A stretch of 64,000 nucleotides of DNA from contig NZ_JAMGSL010000002.1 in assembly GCF_025195125.1 (NCBI RefSeq), positions 482,177 to 546,176 of the forward strand, read 5' to 3'. Origin of the DNA: Streptomyces sp. Je 1-79 (GTDB lineage Bacteria > Actinomycetota > Actinomycetes > Streptomycetales > Streptomycetaceae). The position numbers and the translations under genes were made by a program. The notes beneath the pieces were generated by a model, which made no database searches, was not told the origin of the DNA, and was given only the letters and a program-made list of their open reading frames with translations. Below, in pieces: positions 34,113 to 43,650 of this stretch (positions are counted from its first letter, which is position 1; each line of letters opens with the position of its first letter).

Positions 34113-34772
34113 CTATCCGGTGTAGCCGTACGGCTCCGGAGTACGCCAGTGCTCGAACGGCCGGTCCAGGCGGTATCTGCCGTCCTCTCCGAGCAGCAGC
34201 GTGCGCGTCTCGCCGTTGCCCGGGTTGGAGAGCGACTCGAACTCGGCGACGGTCCAGTGGAACCAGCGCATGCAGAACAGCCGCATCGTCAGCCCGTGGG
34301 TGACCAGGAGGACGTTCGGCGGGTGGTCGGGCGCCTCGAAACTGCGGTACAGGCTCTCCAGGAACGCCCCGACCCGGTCGTACACGTCGGCCCCCGACTC
34401 ACCCTGTGCGAAGCGGTAGAAGAAGTGACCGTACGCGTCGCGGTACGCCTTCTGGAGGCGTACGTCCTCCCGGTCCTGCCAGTTCCCCCAGTCCTGCTCC
34501 CTCAGCCGCGGCTCCTCCCTGACCCGGACCTGCCCGGGGTCCAGCCGGAACGCACGGAACGTCTCATGGGTGCGGCGGTACGGAGAGACGTACACGCTGA
34601 CCTGCTCCTCCCCGAACAGCTCGCGCAGCCGGTCCCCCGTCTCCCGCGCCTGCCGCCGACCCGTCTCGGTGAGTCTGAGCGCGTGGTCGGGCTCCCGCTC
34701 GTACACCGTGTCGTCGGCATTGCCTTCGGACTCTCCATGCCGTACGAGGACGATGCGCCGCGGTCGTGCCAT
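34113..34772 (-). CDS. Histidine phosphatase family protein (phosphoglycerate-mutase-like)
   Basis: A 219-aa protein with the signature 'IVLVRHGESEGN' (phospho-His12), the 'SPYRRTHETFRAF' Arg pocket and the late 'LLVTHGLTMRLFCMRW' His. The N-terminal RHGE and C-terminal THG motifs are intact, so it should be an active phosphatase. The substrate is not predictable. The ATG at 34772 matches the first strand. Its stop is only 12 nt before the ADP-ribosylglycohydrolase start, so they likely form an operon downstream of the ABC-F gene. Confidence 0.93.
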   Translation of the reverse strand: MARPRRIVLVRHGESEGNADDTVYEREPDHALRLTETGRRQARETGDRLRELFGEEQVSVYVSPYRRTHETFRAFRLDPGQVRVREEPRLREQDWGNWQDREDVRLQKAYRDAYGHFFYRFAQGESGADVYDRVGAFLESLYRSFEAPDHPPNVLLVTHGLTMRLFCMRWFHWTVAEFESLSNPGNGETRTLLLGEDGRYRLDRPFEHWRTPEPYGYTG

Positions 34773-34805
34773 GCCACGACCCTAGGTCCCCCTCCCGCGC
34801 CCGGC

Positions 34806-36416
34806 TCAGTCGAGGAGGCGCCCGGCGTCCATCCGGCGTATGCGACCGGTGAACCGTCGGCGCAGTTGCCGGTCGTGCGAGACCACGACCAGGGCTCCGG
34901 CCCACTGCTGGAGCGCCTCCTCCAGCTCTTCCACAAGGCCGAGGGCCAGGTGGTTGGCCGGCTCGTCGAGCAGCAGCAGGTCGACGGGCCGGGCCAGCAG
35001 CCGGGCGAGCGCGAGCCTGCGACGCTGCCCCGCGGAGAGGCTTCCGACCGGAACCTGGAGGTCGCCCGGCCGGAACAGTCCGTACGAGAGGAGCAGTTCG
35101 GCCTGCTCGTCGCCGGTGAGCGCCAGTCCCCGGCCGAAGGCGGCGAGGACCCGCTCGGCCGGCCGGTGGGCCGGTATCTCCTGGGCGAGGAACCCGATCC
35201 GGCCTCCGCGGCGGACCTCTCCGGCGTCCGGCTCGGCCAGCCCCGCCAGGACGCGGAGCAGGGTGGACTTGCCGGCCCCGTTGCCCCCGTGGATCAGGAG
35301 CTTCTCCCCCGCCCGGACGGTCAGCCGGTCGACGGCCAGCCGGTCCGCGACGCGGACGTCTCTGAGGGTTGCCAGTTCGCCCTCGGCTCCCGCGGCGACC
35401 GGCCGCGCGGCGAAGGTGAGCGGGCGCGGCGGCTTGGGGACCGGTTCGGCCCGGAGTCGGCGCAGTCGTTCCTGAGCGTTGCGGACCCGGCCGGAGACGG
35501 ATGCCTGGACCCGGCCGCCGGCCCGGTCGTACGCCATCTTGTTGTTGTCCTTGATCGAGCGTCCCGTGGCGACTCCGTGCGCGGTGGTCGTCACATAGAC
35601 GTCCAGCCGGTCCGTCTCGTCGCGCCACTCCTCGTACGCCTGCTCCCAGCGCTGCCGGGCGGCCGCCCGCTCGGCCCGGAAACCCGCGTACCCGTCTCCG
35701 TACCGGACGACCGTGCGCCGGTCCGCGTCCACCTCCAGGACGGACGTCGCCACTCGTTCCAGGAAGACCCGGTCGTGGGAGACCGCCACCACCGTGCCCC
35801 GGTGTGCGAGCAGCGCCTCCTCCAGCCAGTCCAGGGCCCCTTCGTCGAGGTGGTTGGTCGGCTCGTCGAGCAGGAGCACCTCGGGGGCGGCGGCGACCGC
35901 GCAGGCGATGCCGAGCCGGGCCTGCTCTCCACCCGACAGGCTGCCGAGCGGGCGGTCGCGGCCTATCGAGGCGAGTCCGAGACCATGCATGGCCTTGTCG
36001 ACCCGTGCGTCCGCTTCGTAGCCGCCGCGCAGCTCGTAAGCCGTGAGCAGCTCGCCGTATGCGTCGAGTTCGCTCGCTCCGGCCGTGGCGAGCGCCTCTT
36101 CACGCTCCCGCAGACGTTGTTCCATGGTCCGGAACTCGGCGAGCGAGTCGTCGATAGCGTCGGCCACGGTGCGGTCGGCCGGCAGGCGCGGGGTCTGCGC
36201 GAGCATGCCCGTGCCGCCGTCGACGAGGGTGACGATCTCCCCCTCGTCGGGCGCCTCGAACCCCGCGATCAGCCGGAGCAGAGTCGATTTACCCGCCCCG
36301 TTCTCCCCCACGATCCCGATCCGTTCACCGGGGCGCACGGTGAAGGAGATCCGGTCGAGCAGCAGGCGGTCACCGCGGGACACGGTCACGTCGCGAACAG
36401 AGATCTGTGCAGGCAA
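34806..36416 (-). CDS. ABC-F family ATPase (ribosome-protection/translation-factor type)
   Basis: A 536-aa soluble protein with two ABC ATPase domains and no transmembrane segment. Domain 1 has 'GENGAGKST', signature '[12 protein letters not shown]' and '[11 protein letters not shown]'. Domain 2 has 'GGNGAGKST', '[15 protein letters not shown]' and '[11 protein letters not shown]'. The inter-domain linker includes the helical antibiotic-resistance-domain-like region. ABC-F proteins bind the ribosomal E site and many confer macrolide, lincosamide or pleuromutilin resistance. The TTG at 36416 has GGAGG 5 nt upstream and gives the usual N-terminus [11 protein letters not shown]; a GTG at 36452 is possible. 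It is divergent from a TetR gene, suggesting inducible resistance. Confidence 0.88.
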   Translation of the reverse strand: MPAQISVRDVTVSRGDRLLLDRISFTVRPGERIGIVGENGAGKSTLLRLIAGFEAPDEGEIVTLVDGGTGMLAQTPRLPADRTVADAIDDSLAEFRTMEQRLREREEALATAGASELDAYGELLTAYELRGGYEADARVDKAMHGLGLASIGRDRPLGSLSGGEQARLGIACAVAAAPEVLLLDEPTNHLDEGALDWLEEALLAHRGTVVAVSHDRVFLERVATSVLEVDADRRTVVRYGDGYAGFRAERAAARQRWEQAYEEWRDETDRLDVYVTTTAHGVATGRSIKDNNKMAYDRAGGRVQASVSGRVRNAQERLRRLRAEPVPKPPRPLTFAARPVAAGAEGELATLRDVRVADRLAVDRLTVRAGEKLLIHGGNGAGKSTLLRVLAGLAEPDAGEVRRGGRIGFLAQEIPAHRPAERVLAAFGRGLALTGDEQAELLLSYGLFRPGDLQVPVGSLSAGQRRRLALARLLARPVDLLLLDEPANHLALGLVEELEEALQQWAGALVVVSHDRQLRRRFTGRIRRMDAGRLLD

Positions 36417-36461
36417 GGGCGCCTCCGATGATGGATCGACGGACACAGCCACCCAACAGCA

Positions 36462-36526
36462 AACGCAACCTGAGTGGCATTACGAAGACTATGGCACACT
36501 CGACTCACTAACGCAACGGGAGTCGC
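36462..36526. promoter_or_regulatory. Direct repeats in the ABC-F/tetR divergent promoter region
   Basis: AACGCAACCTGAGTGGC (36462-36478) and AACGCAACGGGAGTCGC (36510-36526) are near-identical 17-mers, 48 nt apart and on the same strand. They lie between the divergent starts, where a TetR repressor would act. Neither copy is a perfect palindrome. Confidence 0.45.
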
Positions 36527-36528
36527 AA

Positions 36529-37194
36529 TTGAATCCATCGATCGAAGATGCGCAGGCGCCCCCGCCCGGCAGCCGGCGCCCCGGCGGTCGCACCGCGCGC
36601 ACCCGGGCCGCGGTGCGGGACGCCGTCCTGACCGGGTTGGCCGAGCACGGCTACCCGTCCCTCACCGTCGAGTACGTGGCGGAGCACTCCGGCGTCCACA
36701 AGACGACGCTCTACCGCCGCTGGGGCAGCCTCGAAGGACTTCTCGCGGACGCCCTGGATCTGGCGGGCGAGGACAGCTGGACCCCACCGGACACCGGCAG
36801 CCTGGAGGGCGATCTCCGGGCACTCGCCCATGAGGTGGTCGACGCCTTCGCCGACCCGGCGGCCTCGGCCGCCCCTACCGCGTTCGTCGGCGCCGCCTTC
36901 CAGTCGGAGCGTGCCGCGGAAGCGCTGCAGGCCTTCTACACGGAACGTTTCGCCCGCTGCGAGGCGGTCGTCGCACGGGCCCTCGCCCGCGGCGAGGCGC
37001 CCGGGGGCACGGACGCGGGCGCGGTCGTACGCGCCGTCTCCGCCCCGCTGTTCCTGCGTCTGTTCGTCACGCGCGAGCCGGTCGACAAGGCGACCGCTGA
37101 CCAGTCGGCGCGCTCGGCGCTGGCCGCCGTCACGGCGGGGGCCTTCGTCCCACCGCCCGCCCCCGAGGGTCTGGCCACTCCGCACGAGGCGTGA
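36529..37194 (+). CDS. TetR-family transcriptional regulator
   Basis: A 221-aa regulator. The N-terminal helix-turn-helix ('AVRDAVLTGLAEHGYPSLTVEYVAEHSGVHKTTLYRRWGSLEGLLADAL') is standard TetR; the C-terminal domain is helical with no recognised ligand motif (TetR_C_11-like in its 'PLFLRLFVT' end). The TTG at 36529 is favoured by GGGAG 6 nt upstream; an upstream open frame exists but overlaps the ABC-F promoter. Divergent orientation suggests it represses the ABC-F gene and itself and is released by a drug or metabolite. Confidence 0.87.
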   Translation: MNPSIEDAQAPPPGSRRPGGRTARTRAAVRDAVLTGLAEHGYPSLTVEYVAEHSGVHKTTLYRRWGSLEGLLADALDLAGEDSWTPPDTGSLEGDLRALAHEVVDAFADPAASAAPTAFVGAAFQSERAAEALQAFYTERFARCEAVVARALARGEAPGGTDAGAVVRAVSAPLFLRLFVTREPVDKATADQSARSALAAVTAGAFVPPPAPEGLATPHEA

Positions 37195-37233
37195 TCACAC
37201 CGTCGAGCACCTGTGTCCGGGACAGCTCCGGGG

Positions 37234-37839
37234 TCACACCGTCCAGGACGGCTCGAGCTGCACCACGTCCCCGCTCAGCGCCGCCACGTCGGCCTCGGTC
37301 TGGGCGCGCAGGCCGAGCCGTTCGACACGCTCCACCCGGTACTTGCCGTGCTCCGCGGCGGACCGCCACATCGACAGCACGACGAACTCGTTCCCCGGAG
37401 CCTCCCCGAACACCCCGCGCAGCATCCCCGGCGAGCCGGCCATCGCCGGGTTCCACACCTTCTCCTGCATCAGCGCGAAGTGCTCGACCCGGTCCTCGTG
37501 GACGCGACAGTGCGCCACCCTTGCCACGTCGGCGTCGCTGAACTTCGGCTCGAATCCCGTCTTCACATCGAAGCGGTGGTCGAAGAGCTTGATCTGGGTG
37601 TCCTTGTACGAGCCCGACTGCGCGGCCGCCAGCCGGTCGTGCGACCGCGCCATGAAGGAGTCGTAGAAGGCGCGGCTCTCCCAGAACGAGAAGATGTGGG
37701 CGACACCGGGCCGTGCCCGGCTCCACCCTCCGCCCTGGCCCCGGAATCCCGGCTCACCCAGCAGCCCCGCCCATTTCCGCTGTCCCCGCTCGAACCCGCG
37801 ACGGTCGACCACGGTGCAGCGAATCCACTTGACCAGCAC
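37234..37839 (-). CDS. DUF4937-like, dimeric alpha-beta barrel (ABM-like) protein
   Basis: A 201-aa protein built from two ferredoxin-like halves. The first half begins 'VLVKWIRCTVVDRRGFERGQRKWAGLLGEPGF'. Pairs such as 'HIFSFWESRAFYDSFMARSHD' and 'EFVVLSMWRSAAEHGKYRVERVE' are typical of antibiotic-biosynthesis-monooxygenase-like barrels. No cofactor motif is visible. The GTG at 37839 is chosen because it starts exactly at the family N-terminus; a GTG at 37863 is possible. It is convergent with the tetR gene and divergent from terD. The role is unknown. Confidence 0.75.
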   Translation of the reverse strand: MLVKWIRCTVVDRRGFERGQRKWAGLLGEPGFRGQGGGWSRARPGVAHIFSFWESRAFYDSFMARSHDRLAAAQSGSYKDTQIKLFDHRFDVKTGFEPKFSDADVARVAHCRVHEDRVEHFALMQEKVWNPAMAGSPGMLRGVFGEAPGNEFVVLSMWRSAAEHGKYRVERVERLGLRAQTEADVAALSGDVVQLEPSWTV

Positions 37840-37978
37840 GGCGCCATCGTACGGGGCATTCACCGTCCGCCACCCCGTTCTCGTCTCGCGTACGCATGAC
37901 ACCATGACAACCGGTCCGAGACCACGGGCAGTTGACCGGGCCCAGGGTTACCAGTCGTACGCAGAGAGGGGATTCACG

Positions 37979-38509
37979 GTGAGCGGACTCAACAAGGGGG
38001 TCGGCAAGGTCGAGGTGACGCTCAAGTGGGACCCGAGTCCGATCGGCGCGGCGGCGCACGATCTGGACATCATCGCCGGGGTCTACACGGCGGAGGATCC
38101 GTACGGCCCGCCCTCCTACCTGGTGCACTTCGACAGCCGCTCCCCCGACGGCACGATCACGCTCACGCGGGACAGCCGTACGGGCCAGGGCTTCGGCTAC
38201 GACGAGGCGATGATCCTGGAACTGAACCGGCTCGCACCCCACTACGCGCGCGTGGTGGTGGGAGTGGCCATACAGCAGGGCACCGGCAAGCTGACGTTCG
38301 GCGATGTGGCCAACGCCGGCGTACGGGTGCGCGAGGGCTACACCGAGCTGGCGGCTCATGGCTTCGACGAGGTCGCCGGGGCCACGGCCGTGACGATCGT
38401 GGAGTTCACCCGCGAGGGGTCTGACGGGTGGTCCTACCGGTCGGTTCGCCGCGGTTTCGACACGGACCCGCAGAGCTTCGCGACGCTGATGGGCGCCCGA
38501 ACCGCCTGA
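37979..38509 (+). CDS. TerD-family calcium-binding stress protein
   Basis: A 176-aa member of the TerD (tellurite-resistance-associated) superfamily. It starts 'GLNKGVGKVEVTLKWDPSP', contains 'HDLDIIAGVYTAEDPYG' and 'HFDSRSPDGTITLTRDSRTGQGFGYDEAMILELNRL'. The 'DGTI...D...G...GyDE' pattern is the calcium-binding motif of TerD. The GTG at 37979 follows GAGAGGGG; an ATG further upstream would add 25 residues unlike TerD. It is a single copy here with no ter operon partners, probably a general stress protein. Confidence 0.88.
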   Translation: MSGLNKGVGKVEVTLKWDPSPIGAAAHDLDIIAGVYTAEDPYGPPSYLVHFDSRSPDGTITLTRDSRTGQGFGYDEAMILELNRLAPHYARVVVGVAIQQGTGKLTFGDVANAGVRVREGYTELAAHGFDEVAGATAVTIVEFTREGSDGWSYRSVRRGFDTDPQSFATLMGARTA

Positions 38510-38572
38510 CGCGGAACGTGGCAGCGCCGGGTCCTGTCGCATGGGGCACGACGACAGGCCGCAAACGCCGGA

Positions 38573-38604
38573 GGCGGTGGCGCCGAGACATCGGCACCAC
38601 CGCC
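38573..38604. terminator. Bidirectional terminator between terD-like gene and nrdJ
   Basis: A 14-bp stem GGCGGTGGCGCCGA/TCGGCACCACCGCC with one G-T wobble and a 4-nt loop, 64 nt past the TerD stop and about 38 nt past the nrdJ stop, between convergent genes. Confidence 0.85.
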
Positions 38605-38641
38605 CCCGACCGGGACTCTCACCCCCGGGCCGGGCCCGGTA

Positions 38642-41527
38642 TCAGCTGCAGCCGCTGGTCGAGCCGCAGCCCTCGCAGATGTAGCAGGAGCCGGCCCGCT
38701 GCATCTTCGTACCGCAGGAGAAGCAGAGCGGGGCGTCCGCGCTGATGCCCAGCTGCATCTCGACGAGCTCCGCCGAGGTGTGTGCCTGCTGCGGGGCCGG
38801 GATCTCCGCCTTCGGCGGGGTCGAGACGGCCTTCAGGGTCTCCGTCTGGCGCGGTGCGGACTGGGCCAGGCCCTCGACGTCCACCTCGTCCTCGGCGGGC
38901 TCGTAGGAGCCCGTCTCCAGGTGACGCTGACGCTCCTCGGCCGAGTGGATGCCGAGCGCCGAGCGCGTCTCGAAGGGCAGGAAGTCCAGCGCCAGGCGGC
39001 GGAAGATGTAGTCGACGATCGACTGCGCCATCCGCACGTCCGGGTCGTCGGTCATGCCGGCCGGCTCGAAGCGCATGTTGGTGAACTTCGAGACGTACGT
39101 CTCCAGCGGGACGCCGTACTGCAGACCGACCGAGACGGCGATGGAGAAGGCGTCCATCATGCCGGCGAGCGTCGAACCCTGCTTGGACATCTTCAGGAAG
39201 ACCTCGCCGAGACCGTCGTCCGGGTAGGAGTTGGCGGTCATGTACCCCTCGGCGCCACCGACCGTGAAGGAGGTGGTGATCCCCGGGCGGCCCTTGGGCA
39301 GGCGCTTGCGGACCGGACGGTACTCGACGACCTTCTCGACGGCCTCGCGGATCGTCGCCTCGGACTTCGCGGTGACCTCGACCTTCTCCTCCTCCTTCTT
39401 CTTGGCGGAGAGGGGCTGGCCGACCTTGCAGTTGTCGCGGTAGATGGCGAGCGCCTTGACGCCCATCTTCCAGGCCTCGAAGTAGACCTCCTCGACGTCC
39501 TCGACCGTGGCCGTCTCCGGCAGGTTCACGGTCTTGGAGAGCGCGCCGGAGATCCACGGCTGGATGGCCGCCATCATGCGGACGTGGCCCATCGCGGAGA
39601 TGGAGCGCTCGCCCATGGCGCAGTCGAAGACCTCGTAGTGCTCGGTCTTCAGACCGGGGGCGTCGATCACGTTGCCGTTCTCGGCGATGTGGGCGACGAC
39701 CGCCTCGATCTGCTCCTCCTGGTAACCCAGGCGGCGCAGGGCCTGCGGGACGGTGCCGTTGACGATCTGCATCGAGCCGCCGCCGACCAGCTTCTTGAAC
39801 TTGACCAGGGCGAGGTCGGGCTCGAGGCCGGTGGTGTCGCAGGACATCGCGAGACCGATGGTGCCGGTCGGGGCGATGACCGAGGCCTGGGCGTTGCGGA
39901 AGCCGTTCTTGGCGCCGAGGCGCAGGACGTCCTGCCAGGCCTCGGTGGCCGCGGCCCAGATCGGCGAGTCCAGGTCGTCCATGCGGACGGCCACGGTGTT
40001 GGCGTCGGCGTGCTGCTTCATGACGCGCTGGTGCGGCTCGGCGTTGCGGGCGTAGCCGTCGTACGGGCCGACGACCGCGGCGAGCTCGGCGGAGCGCTTG
40101 TACGACGTACCTGTCATCAACGAAGTGATGGCACCGGCCAGGGCGCGGCCGCCGTCGGAGTCGTAGGCGTGGCCGGTGGCCATGAGCAGGGCGCCGAGGT
40201 TGGCGTAGCCGATGCCCAGCTGACGGAAGGCGCGGGTGTTCTCACCGATCTTCTGGGTCGGGAAGTCCGCGAAGCAGATGGAGATGTCCATCGCCGTGAT
40301 GACCAACTCGACGACCTTGGCGAAGCGCTCCGAGTCGAACGACTGGTTGCCCTTGCCGTCGTCCTTGAGGAACTTCATCAGGTTCAGCGAGGCGAGGTTG
40401 CAGGACGTGTTGTCCAGGTGCATGTACTCGCTGCACGGGTTCGAGCCGTTGATGCGGCCGGACTCGGGGCAGGTGTGCCAGTGGTTGATCGTGTCGTCGT
40501 ACTGGATGCCCGGGTCGGCGCAGGCCCAGGCGGCCTCGGCCATCTTGCGGAAGAGCGACTTGGCATCGACCTCCTCGATGACCTCGCCGGTCATACGGGA
40601 CGTCAGGCCGAACTTGCCGCCCTGCTCGACCGCCTTCATGAACGTGTCGTTCACGCGGACCGAGTTGTTGGCGTTCTGGTACTGGACGGACGTGATGTCG
40701 TCGCCGCCCAGGTCCATGTCGAAGCCCGCGTCACGCAGGGCGCGGATCTTCTCCTCCTCCTTGACCTTGGTCTGGATGAAGTCCTCGATGTCGGGGTGGT
40801 CGACGTCGAGGATGACCATCTTGGCCGCACGGCGCGTGGCGCCGCCCGACTTGATCGTTCCCGCGGAGGCGTCGGCGCCGCGCATGAAGGAGACCGGGCC
40901 GGAGGCGTTGCCGCCGGAGGAGAGCAGCTCCTTGGAGGAGCGGATGCGGGAGAGGTTCAGGCCGGCGCCGGAGCCGCCCTTGAAGATCATGCCCTCTTCC
41001 TTGTACCAGTCGAGGATCGACTCCATGGAGTCGTCGACGGACAGGATGAAGCAGGCGGAGACCTGCTGCGGCTGAGGCGTTCCGACGTTGAACCAGACCG
41101 GCGAGTTGAAGCTGAAGATCTGGTGCAGGAGGGCGTACGCCAGCTCGTGCTCGAAGATCTCGGCGTCGGCGGGGGACGCGAAGTAGCCGTGCTCCTCGCC
41201 GGCCTTCGTGTAGGTCTTCACGATCCGGTCGATGAGCTGCTTCAGCCCGGTCTCGCGCTGCGGGGTGCCGACGGCCCCGCGGAAGTACTTGCTGGTGACG
41301 ATGTTGACCGCGTTCACCGACCAGAAGTCGGGGAACTCGACGCCACGCTGCTCGAAGTTGACCGAGCCGTCGCGCCAGTTGGTCATGACGACGTCACGAC
41401 GCTCCCAGACCACCTCGTCGTACGGATGCACGCCCGGGGTGGTGTGGATGCGCTCGATACGCAGGCCCTTGGCCTTGGCTCCCTTTGCGCGGGAACCTCG
41501 TGCCGGACCGCTCGCCGTCTCTGTCAT
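38642..41527 (-). CDS. nrdJ: Vitamin B12-dependent (class II) ribonucleotide reductase
   Basis: A 961-aa NrdJ that reduces ribonucleotides to deoxyribonucleotides using adenosylcobalamin, so it works with or without oxygen. The finger-loop and active-site region includes 'GSGAGLNLSRIRSSKELLSSGG' and 'NPCSEYMHLDNTSCNLASLNL'; a second half reads 'ASVIAPTGTIGLAMSCDTTGLEPDLALVKFKKL'. The C-terminus carries the Cys-rich tail 'CFSCGTKMQRAGSCYICEGCGST', a zinc ribbon with redox cysteines. The ATG at 41527 has GGAGG 5 nt upstream and the family N-terminus MTETASG. It follows nrdR by 159 nt on the same strand, forming the nrdR-nrdJ operon. No B12 riboswitch was seen upstream. Confidence 0.96.
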   Translation of the reverse strand: MTETASGPARGSRAKGAKAKGLRIERIHTTPGVHPYDEVVWERRDVVMTNWRDGSVNFEQRGVEFPDFWSVNAVNIVTSKYFRGAVGTPQRETGLKQLIDRIVKTYTKAGEEHGYFASPADAEIFEHELAYALLHQIFSFNSPVWFNVGTPQPQQVSACFILSVDDSMESILDWYKEEGMIFKGGSGAGLNLSRIRSSKELLSSGGNASGPVSFMRGADASAGTIKSGGATRRAAKMVILDVDHPDIEDFIQTKVKEEEKIRALRDAGFDMDLGGDDITSVQYQNANNSVRVNDTFMKAVEQGGKFGLTSRMTGEVIEEVDAKSLFRKMAEAAWACADPGIQYDDTINHWHTCPESGRINGSNPCSEYMHLDNTSCNLASLNLMKFLKDDGKGNQSFDSERFAKVVELVITAMDISICFADFPTQKIGENTRAFRQLGIGYANLGALLMATGHAYDSDGGRALAGAITSLMTGTSYKRSAELAAVVGPYDGYARNAEPHQRVMKQHADANTVAVRMDDLDSPIWAAATEAWQDVLRLGAKNGFRNAQASVIAPTGTIGLAMSCDTTGLEPDLALVKFKKLVGGGSMQIVNGTVPQALRRLGYQEEQIEAVVAHIAENGNVIDAPGLKTEHYEVFDCAMGERSISAMGHVRMMAAIQPWISGALSKTVNLPETATVEDVEEVYFEAWKMGVKALAIYRDNCKVGQPLSAKKKEEEKVEVTAKSEATIREAVEKVVEYRPVRKRLPKGRPGITTSFTVGGAEGYMTANSYPDDGLGEVFLKMSKQGSTLAGMMDAFSIAVSVGLQYGVPLETYVSKFTNMRFEPAGMTDDPDVRMAQSIVDYIFRRLALDFLPFETRSALGIHSAEERQRHLETGSYEPAEDEVDVEGLAQSAPRQTETLKAVSTPPKAEIPAPQQAHTSAELVEMQLGISADAPLCFSCGTKMQRAGSCYICEGCGSTSGCS

Positions 41528-41686
41528 GCCGCCTCCCATATACGGGCAAAACACCTTGAAGCACCCAGATAGTCCCAGGGCACTGTCTTCTTGTCTGCTG
41601 TCGCGGGCACCGCTCGGGGCACTCGCGACACGTCTTTTCGGCCGCGCACGGCCGGCCACGCCCGGACCGCCGGTCCGGGCGGCCGG

Positions 41687-42199
41687 TCAGTCGGCGGCGG
41701 TGGCGGGAACGGGGACCTCGGGGGTCGCTCCGGTCCCGCGGTCTTCCGCGAGGGGTCGACGCTCACGGAGTTCCGCGACAGCCGCCTCGAAGTCGTCGAG
41801 GCTGTCGAAAGCCTTGTAGACGGACGCGAAACGCAGGTACGCGACGAGGTCGAGCTCCTGCAACGGGCCGAGGATGGCCAGCCCCACGTCGTGGGTGGTC
41901 AGCTCGGCGCTCCCGGTGGCGCGCACCGCCTCCTCGACCCGCTGGCCGAGCTTGGCGAGGGCGTCCTCGGTCACGGGCCGCCCCTGGCACGCCTTGCGCA
42001 CGCCGGAGATGACCTTGGTACGGCTGAATGGTTCGGTCACGCCCGACCGCTTCACCACCATGAGCGAGCACGTCTCGACCGTCGTGAAACGACGGGAGCA
42101 GTCGGGGCACTGGCGGCGGCGTCGGATCGACGTCCCGTCGTCGGTGGTGCGACTGTCGACGACACGGCTGTCGGGGTGCCTGCAGAAGGGGCAATGCAT
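41687..42199 (-). CDS. nrdR: Transcriptional repressor NrdR
   Basis: A 170-aa repressor of ribonucleotide reductase genes. The N-terminal zinc ribbon uses Cys3, Cys6, Cys31 and Cys34 (MHCPFC...CPDCSRRF). The ATP-cone domain begins about '[27 protein letters not shown]' and senses ATP/dATP. The C-terminal tail is acidic and Pro-rich. The ATG at 42199 fits the conserved MHCPFC start. It is the first gene of the nrdR-nrdJ operon with two NrdR boxes upstream, so it is autoregulated, and is divergent from lexA. Confidence 0.96.
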   Translation of the reverse strand: MHCPFCRHPDSRVVDSRTTDDGTSIRRRRQCPDCSRRFTTVETCSLMVVKRSGVTEPFSRTKVISGVRKACQGRPVTEDALAKLGQRVEEAVRATGSAELTTHDVGLAILGPLQELDLVAYLRFASVYKAFDSLDDFEAAVAELRERRPLAEDRGTGATPEVPVPATAAD

Positions 42200-42307
42200 G
42201 GTTCCGACCCTCCCTCACGGCACGACTGAATGGCTTCGCCAGGCCCGTCAAGGCCCCTCGAAGCGACCACCAGCATAGGCGATGCGGGCACCCCCGGTGG
42301 ACCGGGG

Positions 42308-42355
42308 ACCACAACTTGTAGGTGGCTGATCCAATCCAACCACTAGATCTGGGGT
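42308..42355 (-). promoter_or_regulatory. Two NrdR boxes upstream of nrdR-nrdJ
   Basis: ACCACAACTTGTAGGT at 42308-42323 and CCACTAGATCTGGGGT at 42340-42355 both fit the 16-bp NrdR box (acaCwAtATaTwGtgt). Their centres are 32 bp apart, close to three helical turns, the usual tandem arrangement for NrdR operators. Confidence 0.75.
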
Positions 42356-42598
42356 TGGGCCCGATTTCCGGCGCTTCGCGCGTGTCGCGCCGCCCGCGCG
42401 GAAGGGGCCGGCAACGAGGGTACGGGAAGCGCGCGGCTCCGCCGATTCGGCCCCCGCGGGTGCGAGACTGAAAGGGCACCCCCCGCCCGCGTGCGACCCG
42501 CCGCTGGACGCTACCGTAATGACCGAATTGCCACTGGCGCCCGGGCCTCTACATACACCCACCTGCGCATACACGTAAGGCAATCTGCGATTTTTCAC

Positions 42599-42614
42599 TC
42601 GAACGTGTGTTTGG
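42599..42614 (+). promoter_or_regulatory. LexA SOS box upstream of lexA
   Basis: TCGAACGTGTGTTTGG matches the actinobacterial SOS box TCGAACrTryGTTyGA at 15 of 16 positions. It lies 67 nt upstream of the lexA GTG, giving autoregulation of lexA. No second good match was found by eye elsewhere in the window. Confidence 0.85.
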
Positions 42615-42680
42615 CGCAACCTTTCGAAAGCCACTACCGTTGTGCCAGCCAGGGAGACCATTTCGAGAGGGGCCGCCGAC

Positions 42681-43472
42681 GTGACCACCACCGCAGACAG
42701 TGCCACCATCACTGCCCAGGACCGCTCCCAGGGCCGACTCGAGGCGGTGCATGCCATGAATGACGCAGCCATGAACGGGGACGGGGAGCCAGGCCGACCT
42801 GCGCGCTCGTTGCCGGGACGACCTCCAGGCATCCGGGCCGACAGCTCCGGCCTCACCGACCGGCAGCGCCGGGTGATCGAGGTCATCAGGGACTCGGTGC
42901 AGCGGCGAGGCTACCCGCCGTCGATGCGGGAGATCGGCCAGGCCGTGGGCCTCTCCAGCACCTCCTCCGTAGCGCACCAGCTGATGGCGCTGGAGCGCAA
43001 GGGCTTCCTGCGCCGTGACCCGCACCGCCCCCGGGCGTACGAGGTCCGCGGCTCCGACCAGCCGAGCCCCCAGCCGACGGACACCACGGGCAAGCCCGCC
43101 GCGTCGTACGTGCCCCTCGTCGGCCGGATCGCCGCCGGTGGTCCGATCCTCGCCGAGGAGTCGGTCGAGGACGTGTTCCCGCTCCCTCGGCAGCTCGTCG
43201 GCGACGGCGAGCTCTTCGTCCTGAAGGTCGTCGGTGACTCGATGATCGAGGCGGCGATCTGTGACGGCGACTGGGTCACCGTCCGCCGGCAGCCGGTCGC
43301 GGAGAACGGCGACATCGTCGCGGCCATGCTCGACGGCGAAGCCACGGTCAAGCGCTTCAAGCGCGAGGACGGCCATGTCTGGCTGCTGCCGCACAACGCG
43401 GCGTACCAGCCGATCCCTGGTGACGAGGCCACCATCCTCGGCAAGGTCGTGGCGGTACTGCGGCGGGTCTGA
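42681..43472 (+). CDS. lexA: SOS response repressor LexA
   Basis: A 263-aa LexA. A disordered N-terminal extension of about 55 residues precedes the winged helix ('[44 protein letters not shown]'). Self-cleavage occurs at the Ala152-Gly153 bond in '[13 protein letters not shown]'. Catalytic Ser187 ('GDSMIEAAI') and Lys224 ('TVKRFKRE') are in place. The GTG at 42681 follows GAGAGGGG. It is divergent from nrdR and preceded by an SOS box. It represses DNA-damage genes until RecA stimulates cleavage. Confidence 0.96.
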   Translation: MTTTADSATITAQDRSQGRLEAVHAMNDAAMNGDGEPGRPARSLPGRPPGIRADSSGLTDRQRRVIEVIRDSVQRRGYPPSMREIGQAVGLSSTSSVAHQLMALERKGFLRRDPHRPRAYEVRGSDQPSPQPTDTTGKPAASYVPLVGRIAAGGPILAEESVEDVFPLPRQLVGDGELFVLKVVGDSMIEAAICDGDWVTVRRQPVAENGDIVAAMLDGEATVKRFKREDGHVWLLPHNAAYQPIPGDEATILGKVVAVLRRV

Positions 43473-43494
43473 CACCACCTCGCCGGCTCTGACC

Positions 43495-43529
43495 GGGCCC
43501 CGGGACCCACTGCGCCGGTTCCGGGGCCC
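43495..43529 (+). terminator. lexA terminator
   Basis: Perfect 9-bp arms GGGCCCCGG (43495-43503) and CCGGGGCCC (43521-43529), 23 nt beyond the lexA stop and ahead of the convergent dinG-like gene. Confidence 0.75.
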
Positions 43530-43650
43530 TGCTCCGCCCTCCGGGTCCTGCCGTGTCGCGGCAGAACCCGGACCTGTTTCTCGGCCCTGCGGCCCTCCCG
43601 GGCGGCTGGCAGCCGCCGGACCACTGGCCGCGCCAGGGCAGGGCCGTTCC

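Noticed and set aside
41528..41686. Cobalamin riboswitch before nrdJ
   Set aside because: The 159-nt gap shows no B12-box-like sequence; control is by NrdR boxes upstream of nrdR instead.
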